Source: Zhongshania marina (GTDB lineage: Bacteria; Pseudomonadota; Gammaproteobacteria; Pseudomonadales; Spongiibacteraceae). From it: a stretch of DNA of 64,000 nt. Numbering within the stretch: position 1 is the stretch's first letter; the number at the start of each line of letters is the position of its first letter. Location: contig NZ_PQGG01000010.1 of assembly GCF_002915595.1 (NCBI RefSeq), forward strand, positions 69,501-133,500, given 5' to 3'. Positions 47,242-55,965 of the stretch are shown here, piece by piece. Both the position numbers and the translations under genes were made by a program. Under the pieces are notes generated by a model. The model ran no database searches. It had not been told where the DNA came from and saw nothing but the letters and a program-made list of their open reading frames with translations.

Positions 47242-48150
47242 ATGCCCAGCCAACATCTACCCTCGCTGAATTTAATTCGTGTTTTTGAAGTGGCGGCACG
47301 CCGAATGAGCTTTAAAGATGCGGCGGACGAGTTATGCGTATCGCCACCGGCGGTCAGTCATCAGATTAGAATTCTAGAAGAAAGCCTAGGGGTCACTTTG
47401 TTTAAGCGGGAAAACCGCAAAATATCCTTAAGCGCGGAAGGAAAACGCTACTACCTTCACGTAAAGCGAGGTTTGGATTTAATTGATACCGCGACCTTGG
47501 CGGTGCGCAAAGAAAAAAAGAAGCGGCGTTTTATTATCAATACCTTACCCAATATCGCCAGTCTGCTGCTATTTCCGAATATTCATGAGTTTCAAGCCAA
47601 GCACCCAGAGCTCAACATTCAAATCGACTCCGACGTATCACGAATCGACCTAGAAAATTCGGAAACCACCGTCGCCATTCGCCACGAGTGCGGCAATGAG
47701 CCAGAGCTGACTTATCACCCACTGGTGCGTATTGCCTTAACGCCTATTTGCAGTCGCGGTTATCTAGAGCAACACCCAAACTTAACAGAGGGCGATTTCA
47801 GCGATTGCCGAATTATCAAAATCTCCGGCGACACTTACCAGTGGCCGCGCTGGCAGACCCAGTGGAACCTGCTCCCCGCCATGCCCGATGAGCTCGTTGT
47901 CAGCACCGTGCAAGCCAGTATCGAAGCCGTAAAAAATAATATTGGTGTGGCCATGGGCTACCTGCCCACCGCCTACCAATTTATGCGTAAAGACAGTGAT
48001 CTTGTGCTGCCCATGCCCAATAAGGTTACTCCCCACGGCGAGTGCTTTCTGACCTACTGCAATAGCAATGCCGACGATGAGGTCATAAAGGCCTTCCACG
48101 ACTGGGTAGTAGAGATCATCACCCAAGAGTGGTCAGATAAGAATGCCTAA
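47242..48150 (+). CDS. LysR family transcriptional regulator (GcvA-like)
   Basis: A 302-residue regulator. The N-terminal winged helix is SLNLIRVFEVAARRMSFKDAADELCVSPPAVSHQIRILEESLGVTLFKRENRKISLS, in shortened form typical of the GcvA subgroup, followed by a periplasmic-binding-protein-like effector domain from about residue 92 (RRFIINTLPNIASLL). Target and effector are unknown. It lies 281 bp after the WS/DGAT gene; that gap (46961-47241) holds no feature I can identify but should contain its promoter. Confidence 0.9.
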   Translation: MPSQHLPSLNLIRVFEVAARRMSFKDAADELCVSPPAVSHQIRILEESLGVTLFKRENRKISLSAEGKRYYLHVKRGLDLIDTATLAVRKEKKKRRFIINTLPNIASLLLFPNIHEFQAKHPELNIQIDSDVSRIDLENSETTVAIRHECGNEPELTYHPLVRIALTPICSRGYLEQHPNLTEGDFSDCRIIKISGDTYQWPRWQTQWNLLPAMPDELVVSTVQASIEAVKNNIGVAMGYLPTAYQFMRKDSDLVLPMPNKVTPHGECFLTYCNSNADDEVIKAFHDWVVEIITQEWSDKNA

Positions 48151-48236
48151 ACTGAAAGGCGGTATTTTTTCATTTGTCAGCCCCGTGTTTGCGGGGGAAG
48201 ATACTCGGCAGTCACAACAGCAAAAGTGGTAGCCAA

Positions 48237-48518
48237 ATGCCTTTAGATAGCCCCAATATATACCAAATGCCTCCTAAGACCCTGCCCCTCACGCCGCGTG
48301 AGCATCAGGTACTCGAAGAACTTGCGCTCGGTAACAGCAATAAGTTAATTGCAAAAAACTTATCTATCAGCACCTACACGGTTGATGGCTATGTGAAAGA
48401 AATCTATCGAAAATTGGGCGTTCGCAATCGCTCGATGGCGGCGGTGATGGCACTTCATCTTGGCATCCTAGATATGGGCTCTACAGCGTTGGCGCGCAGC
48501 CAGCAGAATCGCGCCTAA
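48237..48518 (+). CDS. Small LuxR-type DNA-binding protein without a sensor domain
   Basis: A 93-residue protein that is almost entirely a LuxR/GerE helix-turn-helix: LPLTPREHQVLEELALGNSN, then KLIAKNLSISTYTVDGYVKE and IYRKLGVRNRSMAAVMALHLG. There is no receiver, PAS or autoinducer domain. The frame is open 21 codons further upstream, but that part is not like protein and the ATG at 48237 is preferred. It lies 86 bp after the LysR gene on the same strand, possibly co-transcribed. Role unknown. Confidence 0.8.
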   Translation: MPLDSPNIYQMPPKTLPLTPREHQVLEELALGNSNKLIAKNLSISTYTVDGYVKEIYRKLGVRNRSMAAVMALHLGILDMGSTALARSQQNRA

Positions 48519-48691
48519 ATGAAGCGGTGCCGTACTTAAGTGGGCAAGGGTGACAGGTGAGGATTTGTTTGCGATATGCGCGTAACGAGTCCTCATTATC
48601 ACCAATAATCTTCTAAATTCCCGCGTATTCCCTAATTAAATACAGCAAAGCTAAATTTTCCCTTGAAATCGCCGAGCAAATCCCCACTTTT

Positions 48692-48719
48692 AGTGTCACA
48701 TAAACGGATAAATGACACT
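48692..48719. promoter_or_regulatory. Inverted repeat upstream of moxR (possible operator)
   Basis: AGTGTCA and TGACACT form a perfect seven-base inverted repeat with a 14-base spacer, 22 bp before the moxR start. The placement would suit an operator or a leader hairpin. No regulator is identified. Confidence 0.35.
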
Positions 48720-48741
48720 CGCTCGGCAAGGGACACCCCCA

Positions 48742-49698
48742 ATGACGGAAAAACAATCTATTGGCCAGCTACGTAGCTGGCTGACTTCGCAAATTATTGG
48801 CCAGCAAAGTCTGGTAGATCGCCTCCTCATTGCGCTGCTGGCCGACGGCCACTTACTGGTCGAAGGCGCCCCCGGCCTAGCCAAGACCAAGGCGATCAAA
48901 ACACTATCAGACGGTATAGATGCCAGCTTTCAACGTATTCAGTTCACCCCCGACTTATTACCGGGCGACGTAACCGGCAGCGATATTTACCGGCCGGAAA
49001 CCGGCGTCTTTGAATTTCAGCCAGGCCCGATCTTCCACAACTTGGTATTAGCCGATGAAATTAACCGCGCACCCGCCAAGGTTCAGTCTGCCTTATTAGA
49101 AGCCATGGCCGAACGCCAAGTCAGTGTTGGCAGCAACACCCTGCCACTCCCCCCCTTGTTTTTGGTAATGGCGACCCAAAACCCGCTGGAACAAGAGGGC
49201 ACCTATCCACTACCAGAGGCGCAACTTGACCGCTTTTTAATGCACGTCAATGTCGCCTATCCCGATGCTGCTGCCGAGTTAGAAATTCTTCGCCGTGTTC
49301 GCGCCGAGGCCAAGGGCGAAGTCGCCACGCCCTCACCACTCAGCCAAGAAACACTGCTCACCGCCCGCAAGCAAATATTAGATTTACACATGGCCGAGGC
49401 CGTTGAGGAATATATGGTGCAACTGGTTGTCGCCAGCCGCGACCCGCAAGCCCTAGACGCCGACCTCGCCAACTGGATAGAAGTCGGTGCCAGCCCCAGA
49501 GCAACCATTGCCCTAGATCGATGCGCCCGCGCCCATGCCTGGCTAAACGACAGAGATTACGTCAGCCCTGACGATGTTCAAGCCGTTGCCCACGACGTAT
49601 TGCGGCACCGACTAATCATAAGCTTTGAGGCCGAGGCCGACGGCATCCGCAAAGATCAAATTATCGACCGTCTTCTGCAGGTGGTGCCGGTGGCATGA
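48742..49698 (+). CDS. MoxR family AAA+ ATPase
   Basis: AAA+ chaperone-like ATPase that heads Bat/aerotolerance-type operons and is thought to remodel or activate partner VWA proteins. Walker A is VEGAPGLAKTK, Walker B LVLADEINRAPAKVQSALLEAM, followed by MATQNPLEQEGTYPLPEAQLDRF (sensor 1) and GASPRATIALDR (sensor 2). The start at 48742 (AAGGGA nine bases upstream) gives 318 residues; a frame extension of ten codons is less likely. Its stop overlaps the next start (ATGA), so the following genes are coupled. Confidence 0.94.
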   Translation: MTEKQSIGQLRSWLTSQIIGQQSLVDRLLIALLADGHLLVEGAPGLAKTKAIKTLSDGIDASFQRIQFTPDLLPGDVTGSDIYRPETGVFEFQPGPIFHNLVLADEINRAPAKVQSALLEAMAERQVSVGSNTLPLPPLFLVMATQNPLEQEGTYPLPEAQLDRFLMHVNVAYPDAAAELEILRRVRAEAKGEVATPSPLSQETLLTARKQILDLHMAEAVEEYMVQLVVASRDPQALDADLANWIEVGASPRATIALDRCARAHAWLNDRDYVSPDDVQAVAHDVLRHRLIISFEAEADGIRKDQIIDRLLQVVPVA

Positions 49699-50645
49699 GC
49701 AACCCGCTGCGCAGCGACTTTAGCGCGCCGGTAAAAGGTGCAGTAGTAGATCAGCAAGAGCTGATCCACACCCGTTTTGCCGCCAGCAAACTAAAGGCAA
49801 AACCACGTCGCCGCCACTTTGCCAAACAAGGCGGCAACCACGCCTCCCCTTTTAAAGGACGCGGCTTGGCCTTTCACCATGTGCGCGAATATCAGGGCGG
49901 CGATGAAATTCGCCATATCGACTGGCGGGTCACTGCCCGTACCGCCAAAGCGCACACAAAAATATTTGAAGAAGAAAAAGAACGTCCGGTAGTGCTGTGC
50001 CTAGACCAACGCGCCGGCATGTTTTTTGGCAGTCGCCACTGTTTTAAATCGGTACTCGCCTGCCACGTCGCCGCCACCCTCGCATGGGCTGGTCTAGAAA
50101 ATAACGACCGCGTTGGCGGATTAGTTTTCGATGACGAACACCACCGCGAAGTCCGACCTCGGCGCAGCCACCGCTCGGTACTAAATTTCATTCACACCGC
50201 CGCGGACTACAATCAAAAACTTGCGCAAGTCAGCGCCGCATCAGATATCGGCAATGCTCAAAGTCTAGCGAGCGCGTTTGAAGAGTTAAGACGCATCACC
50301 CGCCCCGGCTCCACCGTTTATATACTCAGCGACTTCGCCGGCTATCAGCAGGAGGCGGAGCGCCAGCTGCATTTAATCGCCCGCCACAACGACGTAATTG
50401 CCATTTCACTCAGCGACCCCATGGAGGGCAGCCTGCCCGCAAATGGTAATTACCCCGTGAGCAACGGTCGCGAACGCTTGCAAATGGTATTAACAAACAC
50501 CCTGCGCCAACAATTTCTAAACCGTCACCAACAGGCCCAGCACGATCTTTTGGCCAGCTTTAAACGCGGTGGCATTCACCATATTGGCCTTTCAACAGAC
50601 GCGGCATATTTTCAACGTCTGCAACGCGGCATGGGGCAAGGGTAA
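49695..50645 (+). CDS. DUF58 domain protein
   Basis: A 316-residue cytoplasmic protein of the DUF58 family, regularly paired with MoxR. The core motif is AFHHVREYQGGDEIRHIDWRVTART, followed by VVLCLDQRAGMFFGS, which resembles a von Willebrand-type metal site with substitutions. Function is unknown beyond association with MoxR and VWA proteins. It overlaps moxR by 4 bp and the DUF4381 gene follows 2 bp later. Confidence 0.92.
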   Translation: MSNPLRSDFSAPVKGAVVDQQELIHTRFAASKLKAKPRRRHFAKQGGNHASPFKGRGLAFHHVREYQGGDEIRHIDWRVTARTAKAHTKIFEEEKERPVVLCLDQRAGMFFGSRHCFKSVLACHVAATLAWAGLENNDRVGGLVFDDEHHREVRPRRSHRSVLNFIHTAADYNQKLAQVSAASDIGNAQSLASAFEELRRITRPGSTVYILSDFAGYQQEAERQLHLIARHNDVIAISLSDPMEGSLPANGNYPVSNGRERLQMVLTNTLRQQFLNRHQQAQHDLLASFKRGGIHHIGLSTDAAYFQRLQRGMGQG

Positions 50646-50647
50646 CG

Positions 50648-51148
50648 ATGAATAGCCTTCCTCAAATGAACGCCCCCGCGTCGCCGCTAGACCAGCTAGC
50701 AGACATTCACTTGCCGCCTCCCGTTGCCAATTTCCCCTGGGCGCCAGGCTGGTGGGTGCTACTTGGGCTAGGACTTATTGTCCTTGTCGCAAGTTTCATT
50801 TGGCTGCGCAAGCGCCGTCGTAAAAGTGCTTTTCGGCGCGCGGCGCTGCTGGAATTGGCAGCACTTAACGCTGCTGCAAGTGATCAAGAATTCGCGCAGC
50901 AGCTCAATCAATTACTACGTCGTGTCGCATTACACAGCTTTGCCAAAGACGACATCGCCGGACTCAGCGGCGATAAATGGATGGATTTCTTATACCAAAG
51001 CTGCGGCGACAAGCCCGCGTTTAGCGACACAAGCTTAACGGCGTTGCTAGCCGCCGCGTATCAGCCGTCTAGCGATAGCCTCCCCCGCGATGTACTCATT
51101 GCCGAAAGCAAGAGCTGGATACGCCGCCACCGGAGTCGCCATGTTTGA
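50648..51148 (+). CDS. DUF4381 single-pass membrane protein
   Basis: A 166-residue protein with the DUF4381 build: a short proline-rich start LADIHLPPPVANFPWAPGWW, one transmembrane helix (VLLGLGLIVLVASFIWL), a basic RKRRRK stop-transfer segment and a soluble helical domain containing LNQLLRRVALHSFAKDDIAGLSG and W-x-D. It is a standard member of gammaproteobacterial MoxR-Bat operons; its role is unknown. It overlaps the next gene by 8 bp. Confidence 0.9.
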   Translation: MNSLPQMNAPASPLDQLADIHLPPPVANFPWAPGWWVLLGLGLIVLVASFIWLRKRRRKSAFRRAALLELAALNAAASDQEFAQQLNQLLRRVALHSFAKDDIAGLSGDKWMDFLYQSCGDKPAFSDTSLTALLAAAYQPSSDSLPRDVLIAESKSWIRRHRSRHV

Positions 51149-52169
51149 GTTTCAATGGCCATTAATTTTTTTACTCGCCCCGCTGCCACTGCTGGTGCGC
51201 TGGTTGTCCAAACCCCAAAGCCAACACAGCGCGGCTGCATTGCGAGTGCCATTTTTTGCCCAGCTTCGCAGCCTTAGCGGCGAACACAGCGGGCCAAATC
51301 GCAGCGGCAGTTTTTTAAATCTTATTTTACTTTGCCTAGTGTGGTTGGCCCTGCTGGCCGGCGCCGCAAGACCAACCTGGATCGGCGATCCCGTCGCCAT
51401 GCCCACCACGGGCAGAGACCTTATGTTGGCTGTTGATATTTCCGGCTCCATGAGCCAAGAAGACATGGTTATTAAGGATCAAGGTTTGCCACGTATTGCA
51501 GTGGTAAAAGCGGTCGTCAACGAATTTGTCCGCCAGCGTCAGGGCGACAAACTGGGCTTAATTTTGTTTGGCACCAACGCCTATATTCAGTCGCCGCTGT
51601 CTTTCGATTTAGACACCCTCAGCACATTAATGAACGAGGCCCAAGTCGGCTTTGCCGGCAAACAAACCGCGATTGGCGACGCGATTGGCTTTGCCATTAA
51701 ACGCCTTCGTCAGCGCCCTGAAAATAGCCGCGTTTTGATCTTGCTCACTGACGGTGCCGACACCGCCAGCACCTTAAAACCGCTAAAAGCAGCGGAGCTT
51801 GCCGCCGCTGAAAAAATTAAAATTTACACCATCGGCGTTGGCGCCACAGAAATGAAAGTTCCCGGAATTTTTGGCAGTAACTTTGGCGCCCGTACCGTCA
51901 ACCCCTCTGCTGATCTTGACGAAGACACCTTAGAAACCATCGCTGCCAAAACTGGCGGCGAATATTTCCGCGCCCGCAATCCGGCCGAGCTGCAAGCAGC
52001 ATACGATGCAATTGCCGCACTAGAACCAGTAGAGCAAGAACAGGAAATGCTACGCCCAGAACGCTCCCTGCTACACTGGCCATTGCTAATAGCTGGCGCA
52101 CTCATGTTGATATTGGCACTGAGCCGCAACTGGCCCTTTGGCGGCAACGCGAGTGAGGTGTCTGCATGA
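51141..52169 (+). CDS. batA: BatA-like VWA domain membrane protein
   Basis: A 342-residue inner-membrane protein with a von Willebrand factor A domain. The N-terminal FEFQWPLIFLLAPLPLLVRWL and a second helix near residue 60 precede the metal-ion-dependent adhesion site DISGSMS (residues 99-105); later parts are TAIGDAIGFAIKRL and ILLTDGADT; a C-terminal helix follows (LLIAGALMLILALS). Start at 51141 is supported by CGGAG five bases upstream. Aerotolerance (Bat) proteins were named in Bacteroides, and their function in Gammaproteobacteria is unsettled. Overlaps both neighbours. Confidence 0.92.
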   Translation: MFEFQWPLIFLLAPLPLLVRWLSKPQSQHSAAALRVPFFAQLRSLSGEHSGPNRSGSFLNLILLCLVWLALLAGAARPTWIGDPVAMPTTGRDLMLAVDISGSMSQEDMVIKDQGLPRIAVVKAVVNEFVRQRQGDKLGLILFGTNAYIQSPLSFDLDTLSTLMNEAQVGFAGKQTAIGDAIGFAIKRLRQRPENSRVLILLTDGADTASTLKPLKAAELAAAEKIKIYTIGVGATEMKVPGIFGSNFGARTVNPSADLDEDTLETIAAKTGGEYFRARNPAELQAAYDAIAALEPVEQEQEMLRPERSLLHWPLLIAGALMLILALSRNWPFGGNASEVSA

Positions 52170-54154
52170 ATATTGCCGGCATCGAGCTCCACTGGATTCG
52201 TCCCGAGCTGCTGTGGACAGGAATCCCCCTTGTTATCTGCGCACTTCTGCTTAGCCGCCAAGGTTTTCAACAACGCAGTTGGCAAAAGCATATCGACCCC
52301 AGCCTGCTACCTTATTTATTAGACGGCAAACCCGGCGGCAAACCTCGCCGCTCGGCACTAATTTTACTCATCGCCGCTGCACTAACATGGCTAGCCCTAC
52401 TCGGCCCTGCATGGGAAAAAGTCCCCTCGCCACTGCATAAAAACACTGAAGGCTTGGTGGCGGTATTAGACCTGTCTCCATCTATGCTGGCAGAAGACAT
52501 CCAACCTTCACGTATTCGGCAGGCGCGGTTTAAATTACGAGATATTTTGCACTCCCGCCGCGACGGTCAAACCGGCCTTGTGGTGTTTGCCGGCGACGCC
52601 TTTGTGGTGACCCCCTTAACCGATGACGTGAATACCCTGCTAACCCTTATTCCCGGACTTAACCCCGGCATGATGCCCCTGCCCGGCAGCAACCCGCTTG
52701 CCGGCATTAGTCTTGCCAAAGAATTGTTAGATAATAGCGGCGGCAATGGCAGCATTCTGCTCATTAGCGACGGCATCAACAAACAACAACTAAGCAATTT
52801 AAAAGATGCGCTTAGCGACATCGACTACCCGCTGTCGGTGCTTGCTGTTGGCAGTGCCGACGGCGCGCCAATTCCGCTACCCGGCGGCGGTTTTGCCCGA
52901 GACAATAGCGGCAATATTATTGTGCCGAGCCTCACTGTCAGCGAGTTACAGGAACTAGCGGCAGCGGGTAACGGGCAATACCGCGAACTCAGCATCGATG
53001 ACAGCGACATCAATGCGCTGGCCCTAGATACCGCGTCGAGTTTAAAAAATAGCGAAATCGAAGATCGCAGCGAACGTCATTACGATCAATGGAAAGACGC
53101 CGGCCCCTGGCTGGTATTACTGCTGCTGCCTCTCGCATTACTCGGTTTTCGCAAAAGCTGGCTACCCAGCTTGCTGCCCTTGCTGCTGCCTGCTTTATTC
53201 GCGTTTCAGCCAAGTATCGCCAATGCCTTTGAGTTTAAAGATCTTTGGCAAACCCCAGACCAACAAGCCGCCGCTTTATTGCCTACAGACCCGCAGGCTG
53301 CCGCCGCCAAATTTGAAGACCCGATGTGGAAAGCCGCCGCTCAATACCGCGCCGGTGACTTTGCCGCAGCCGCAGAATCTTATCGGCAGTTTGATAGCGC
53401 CGACGCCGATTACAATCGCGGCAATGCACTTGCCAAGGCGAATAAACTAGACGAGGCCATCGCTGCCTACGAGTCAGCTTTGCAAAAAGATCCTACGCTG
53501 AGTGACGCCAGAAAAAATAAAAAAATTCTTGAGGATGCAAAAAAGTCCCAAGAGCAACAGCAGCAATCTGGCGATGACAAGCAAAATCAAAGCGGCGACC
53601 AGAACCAGCAAAATCAGGACTCTCAAAACAATGAGTCACAGAGCGAGCAGTCGCAGGATCAACAGTCTCAAGATCAGCAATCTCAAAACCAGAGTGAGCA
53701 ATCCCAGCAAGAGGACTCACAAAACCAAGAGCAATCCGATTCTCAAGAAAATCAAAATGCCGATCAAGATAGCTCGCAATCTGAGGACAATCAGCAAAGC
53801 GAGGCTAACGAGGGCGAATCTGAGCAAGGCGACACAGAGCCGGAGAGCGAGCAAACGCAGGCTGAAAAAGAAGCCGCCGAACAGCGCGACGCCAAATTAG
53901 CCGAAGACTATGTGCGCCAAGCCGCTGAGCAAAATGAAGCTATACAAAAGGCAATGCAAGAGAATCAAGATGCCAAACAAGCTGCTGCGCTTGCGCCTAG
54001 CGACGAACCCTTGAGCGAAGAAGATCAGGCCCGCGAGCAATGGCTGCGCAAAATCCCGGACAATCCTGGCAATCTACTGCGTAATAAATTCCGCTATCAA
54101 CATCAGCAGCGAAGCGAACAACAAGGTACTAATGAAGACTATGCACCCTATTAA
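52166..54154 (+). CDS. BatB/BatC-like fusion: VWA domain, TPR repeats and a Gln/Ser-rich tail
   Basis: A 662-residue membrane protein. After two N-terminal helices the VWA domain carries the metal site DLSPSML (residues 102-108); a helix near 305-320 and a further hydrophobic stretch follow. From about residue 385 come TPR-like helices (AAESYRQFDSADADYNRGNAL and KLDEAIAAYESALQKDP), then some 130 residues of low-complexity Q/S/N/E/D sequence, and a conserved end (REQWLRKIPDNPGNLLRNKF). This joins the BatB VWA and BatC TPR parts in one chain, the usual gammaproteobacterial form. It overlaps batA by 4 bp. Confidence 0.92.
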   Translation: MNIAGIELHWIRPELLWTGIPLVICALLLSRQGFQQRSWQKHIDPSLLPYLLDGKPGGKPRRSALILLIAAALTWLALLGPAWEKVPSPLHKNTEGLVAVLDLSPSMLAEDIQPSRIRQARFKLRDILHSRRDGQTGLVVFAGDAFVVTPLTDDVNTLLTLIPGLNPGMMPLPGSNPLAGISLAKELLDNSGGNGSILLISDGINKQQLSNLKDALSDIDYPLSVLAVGSADGAPIPLPGGGFARDNSGNIIVPSLTVSELQELAAAGNGQYRELSIDDSDINALALDTASSLKNSEIEDRSERHYDQWKDAGPWLVLLLLPLALLGFRKSWLPSLLPLLLPALFAFQPSIANAFEFKDLWQTPDQQAAALLPTDPQAAAAKFEDPMWKAAAQYRAGDFAAAAESYRQFDSADADYNRGNALAKANKLDEAIAAYESALQKDPTLSDARKNKKILEDAKKSQEQQQQSGDDKQNQSGDQNQQNQDSQNNESQSEQSQDQQSQDQQSQNQSEQSQQEDSQNQEQSDSQENQNADQDSSQSEDNQQSEANEGESEQGDTEPESEQTQAEKEAAEQRDAKLAEDYVRQAAEQNEAIQKAMQENQDAKQAAALAPSDEPLSEEDQAREQWLRKIPDNPGNLLRNKFRYQHQQRSEQQGTNEDYAPY

Positions 54155-54188
54155 TCACTCTGTTGATCGACCATTTAAGGGGAGCGCC

Positions 54189-55928
54189 ATGATGGCAAAT
54201 AAATCCCATAGCGTATTTTCTCATTTCGCTACGCTGTTGGCGGTACTGGTATTACTGATATGCCAAATCAGTAGCGCACACGCCGAAACAAATGTGCGCG
54301 CCTCCGTCGATCGCAATCAGGTTTCAAGCGAAGAATCATTCACCCTGTCACTGAGCGCAGACAGCATATTATTTTCCGGCGAGCCGGATGTCGCTGCACT
54401 CGAAAATGATTTTCATATTATTAATCGCCAACAGAGCAGCCGCACCAATATTATTAATGGCAAGGTTAATAGCAGTCGACAGTGGGATTACACCCTAGTA
54501 CCAAAGCGGGAAGGCACACTGACCATCCCCGAATTGCCTATGGGAAAATACAAAACGCGCCCCATCACCATCACCGTGAGTAAAGCGGCCAAGGCCCAGC
54601 AAGCCGGTAATGAAAGCCTTTATATGGAGTCCGACGTCACGCCACGCACGGCTTATGTACAGGAAGAATTGCAGTACACCGTAAAGATATTCACCTCCGT
54701 CAATATTTTAGATGCCTCACTAGACGCCCCAGAACTCGATAATGCCGTGATAGAAGCCGCCGGCGAAGAGCGCTATCAAACCTTAATCAATGGCCGCTAC
54801 TTTCAAGTAATCGAGCGCCGCTATTCCATCTACCCACAAACCAGCGGCACCCTCACCATTCCCGCCCTCACTTTGCAGGCACGGGTTGAGGGCTATCGCC
54901 CATCTATGCTCGATCCCGGCCGCTTAGTAGTTAAACGCAGTGGCGAACACCGCGTTAAAGTATTGCCGCCTCCAGCAGAATTTAAGGGCTCGGTTTGGCT
55001 GCCAGCCAAAGAAATTGCCTTGGAAGAAAGCTGGAGCAAAAACCCAGACTCTTTAAAAGTCGGCGATTCAATTACCCGCACCGTTAGTATTCAAGCGGAA
55101 GGGCTTTTAGGCTCGCAACTTCCTGCCCTTCCAACTATTAATTTAAACAATGCCAAGCTTTATCCCGACCAGCCCAAAATAGAAAAAGGCGACGACAAAT
55201 CTAAGTGGACTGGCATTCGCAGTGAATCGCTGGCAATTATTCCAACTCGCGCAGGTGAGTTTGTTCTACCAGAAGTACGCATAGCGTGGTGGAATACCGA
55301 CAGCAATAAAGCAGAGTATGCCGTCCTGCCTGAGCGCAAATTTACCGTTGCACCTGCGGTCGCCAACGACGGCGATACGCAAATTACCGCCATTGATTCG
55401 CCCACCCTAAGCGACGCTGTACAACAAAGCGATACCCTACTTAGCAGCGATTCTATAGCGAATAAAGCCAAACAAATTCCAAGCGATCTACCGACCAATA
55501 ACTCTGTGTTATGGTTAGTTATTGCAGCACTGATATTTAGTAATATTGGTTTTGCTATAGCATGGTGGCGGGGACGAAGTCGGGTGCCGGCGAGTTCGGC
55601 AATACCGCCGAAGGATGACAATAACGAGCAAAAGGCATTTAAATCTTTAGAAAAAAGCCTAAAAACCAAGGCCGACCACAATGAGTTACGTGCGGCATTA
55701 AGCTACTGGGGACTGTGCTATTTTAAACGCTCGGTGACCTTGAGCGAGTTAGGCAATGCGATTCCCGAATTGAGCCAGTTTTGCCAACAGCTAGATGCCC
55801 ATTTGTATTCTGGACAGCACTTTGCCATCGACGCCAGCGCGGTACTAGATGCGCTTAAAAAATTCCGCAGCAATAACGGCAAAGAGAAGCAAAGTCAACC
55901 GGCACTGGCACCACTGTACCAGCGCTAA
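54189..55928 (+). CDS. batD: BatD-like periplasmic/membrane protein
   Basis: Secreted protein of the BatD family (about 579 residues from the chosen start). A signal peptide ends near SSAHAETNVRAS; the mature part is beta-rich with ASVDRNQVSSEESFTLSLS, FHIINRQQSSRTNIINGK, WDYTLVPKREGTLTIPEL and YVQEELQYTVKIF, all BatD signatures; a C-terminal transmembrane helix (VLWLVIAALIFSNIGFAIAWW) is followed by a cytoplasmic domain. The ATG at 54189 has GGGGAG directly upstream and yields a clean signal peptide; the frame is open 19 codons further, overlapping the previous gene. It ends the operon. Confidence 0.9.
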   Translation: MMANKSHSVFSHFATLLAVLVLLICQISSAHAETNVRASVDRNQVSSEESFTLSLSADSILFSGEPDVAALENDFHIINRQQSSRTNIINGKVNSSRQWDYTLVPKREGTLTIPELPMGKYKTRPITITVSKAAKAQQAGNESLYMESDVTPRTAYVQEELQYTVKIFTSVNILDASLDAPELDNAVIEAAGEERYQTLINGRYFQVIERRYSIYPQTSGTLTIPALTLQARVEGYRPSMLDPGRLVVKRSGEHRVKVLPPPAEFKGSVWLPAKEIALEESWSKNPDSLKVGDSITRTVSIQAEGLLGSQLPALPTINLNNAKLYPDQPKIEKGDDKSKWTGIRSESLAIIPTRAGEFVLPEVRIAWWNTDSNKAEYAVLPERKFTVAPAVANDGDTQITAIDSPTLSDAVQQSDTLLSSDSIANKAKQIPSDLPTNNSVLWLVIAALIFSNIGFAIAWWRGRSRVPASSAIPPKDDNNEQKAFKSLEKSLKTKADHNELRAALSYWGLCYFKRSVTLSELGNAIPELSQFCQQLDAHLYSGQHFAIDASAVLDALKKFRSNNGKEKQSQPALAPLYQR

Positions 55929-55938
55929 ACCTAAACCG

Positions 55939-55965
55939 GCCAGCGACTAATTTGAGGTCGCTGGC
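55939..55965. terminator. Hairpin between convergent batD and EamA genes
   Basis: GCCAGCGAC and GTCGCTGGC form a perfect nine-base stem around a nine-base loop. It overlaps the last codons of the EamA gene and could stop batD transcription; the missing T-run makes the call tentative. Confidence 0.45.

Noticed and set aside
53502-53900. Lysine-rich open frame inside the BatB/C gene
   Set aside because: It is produced by the low-complexity CAA/AGC/GAA-rich tract in another frame and does not resemble a real protein.
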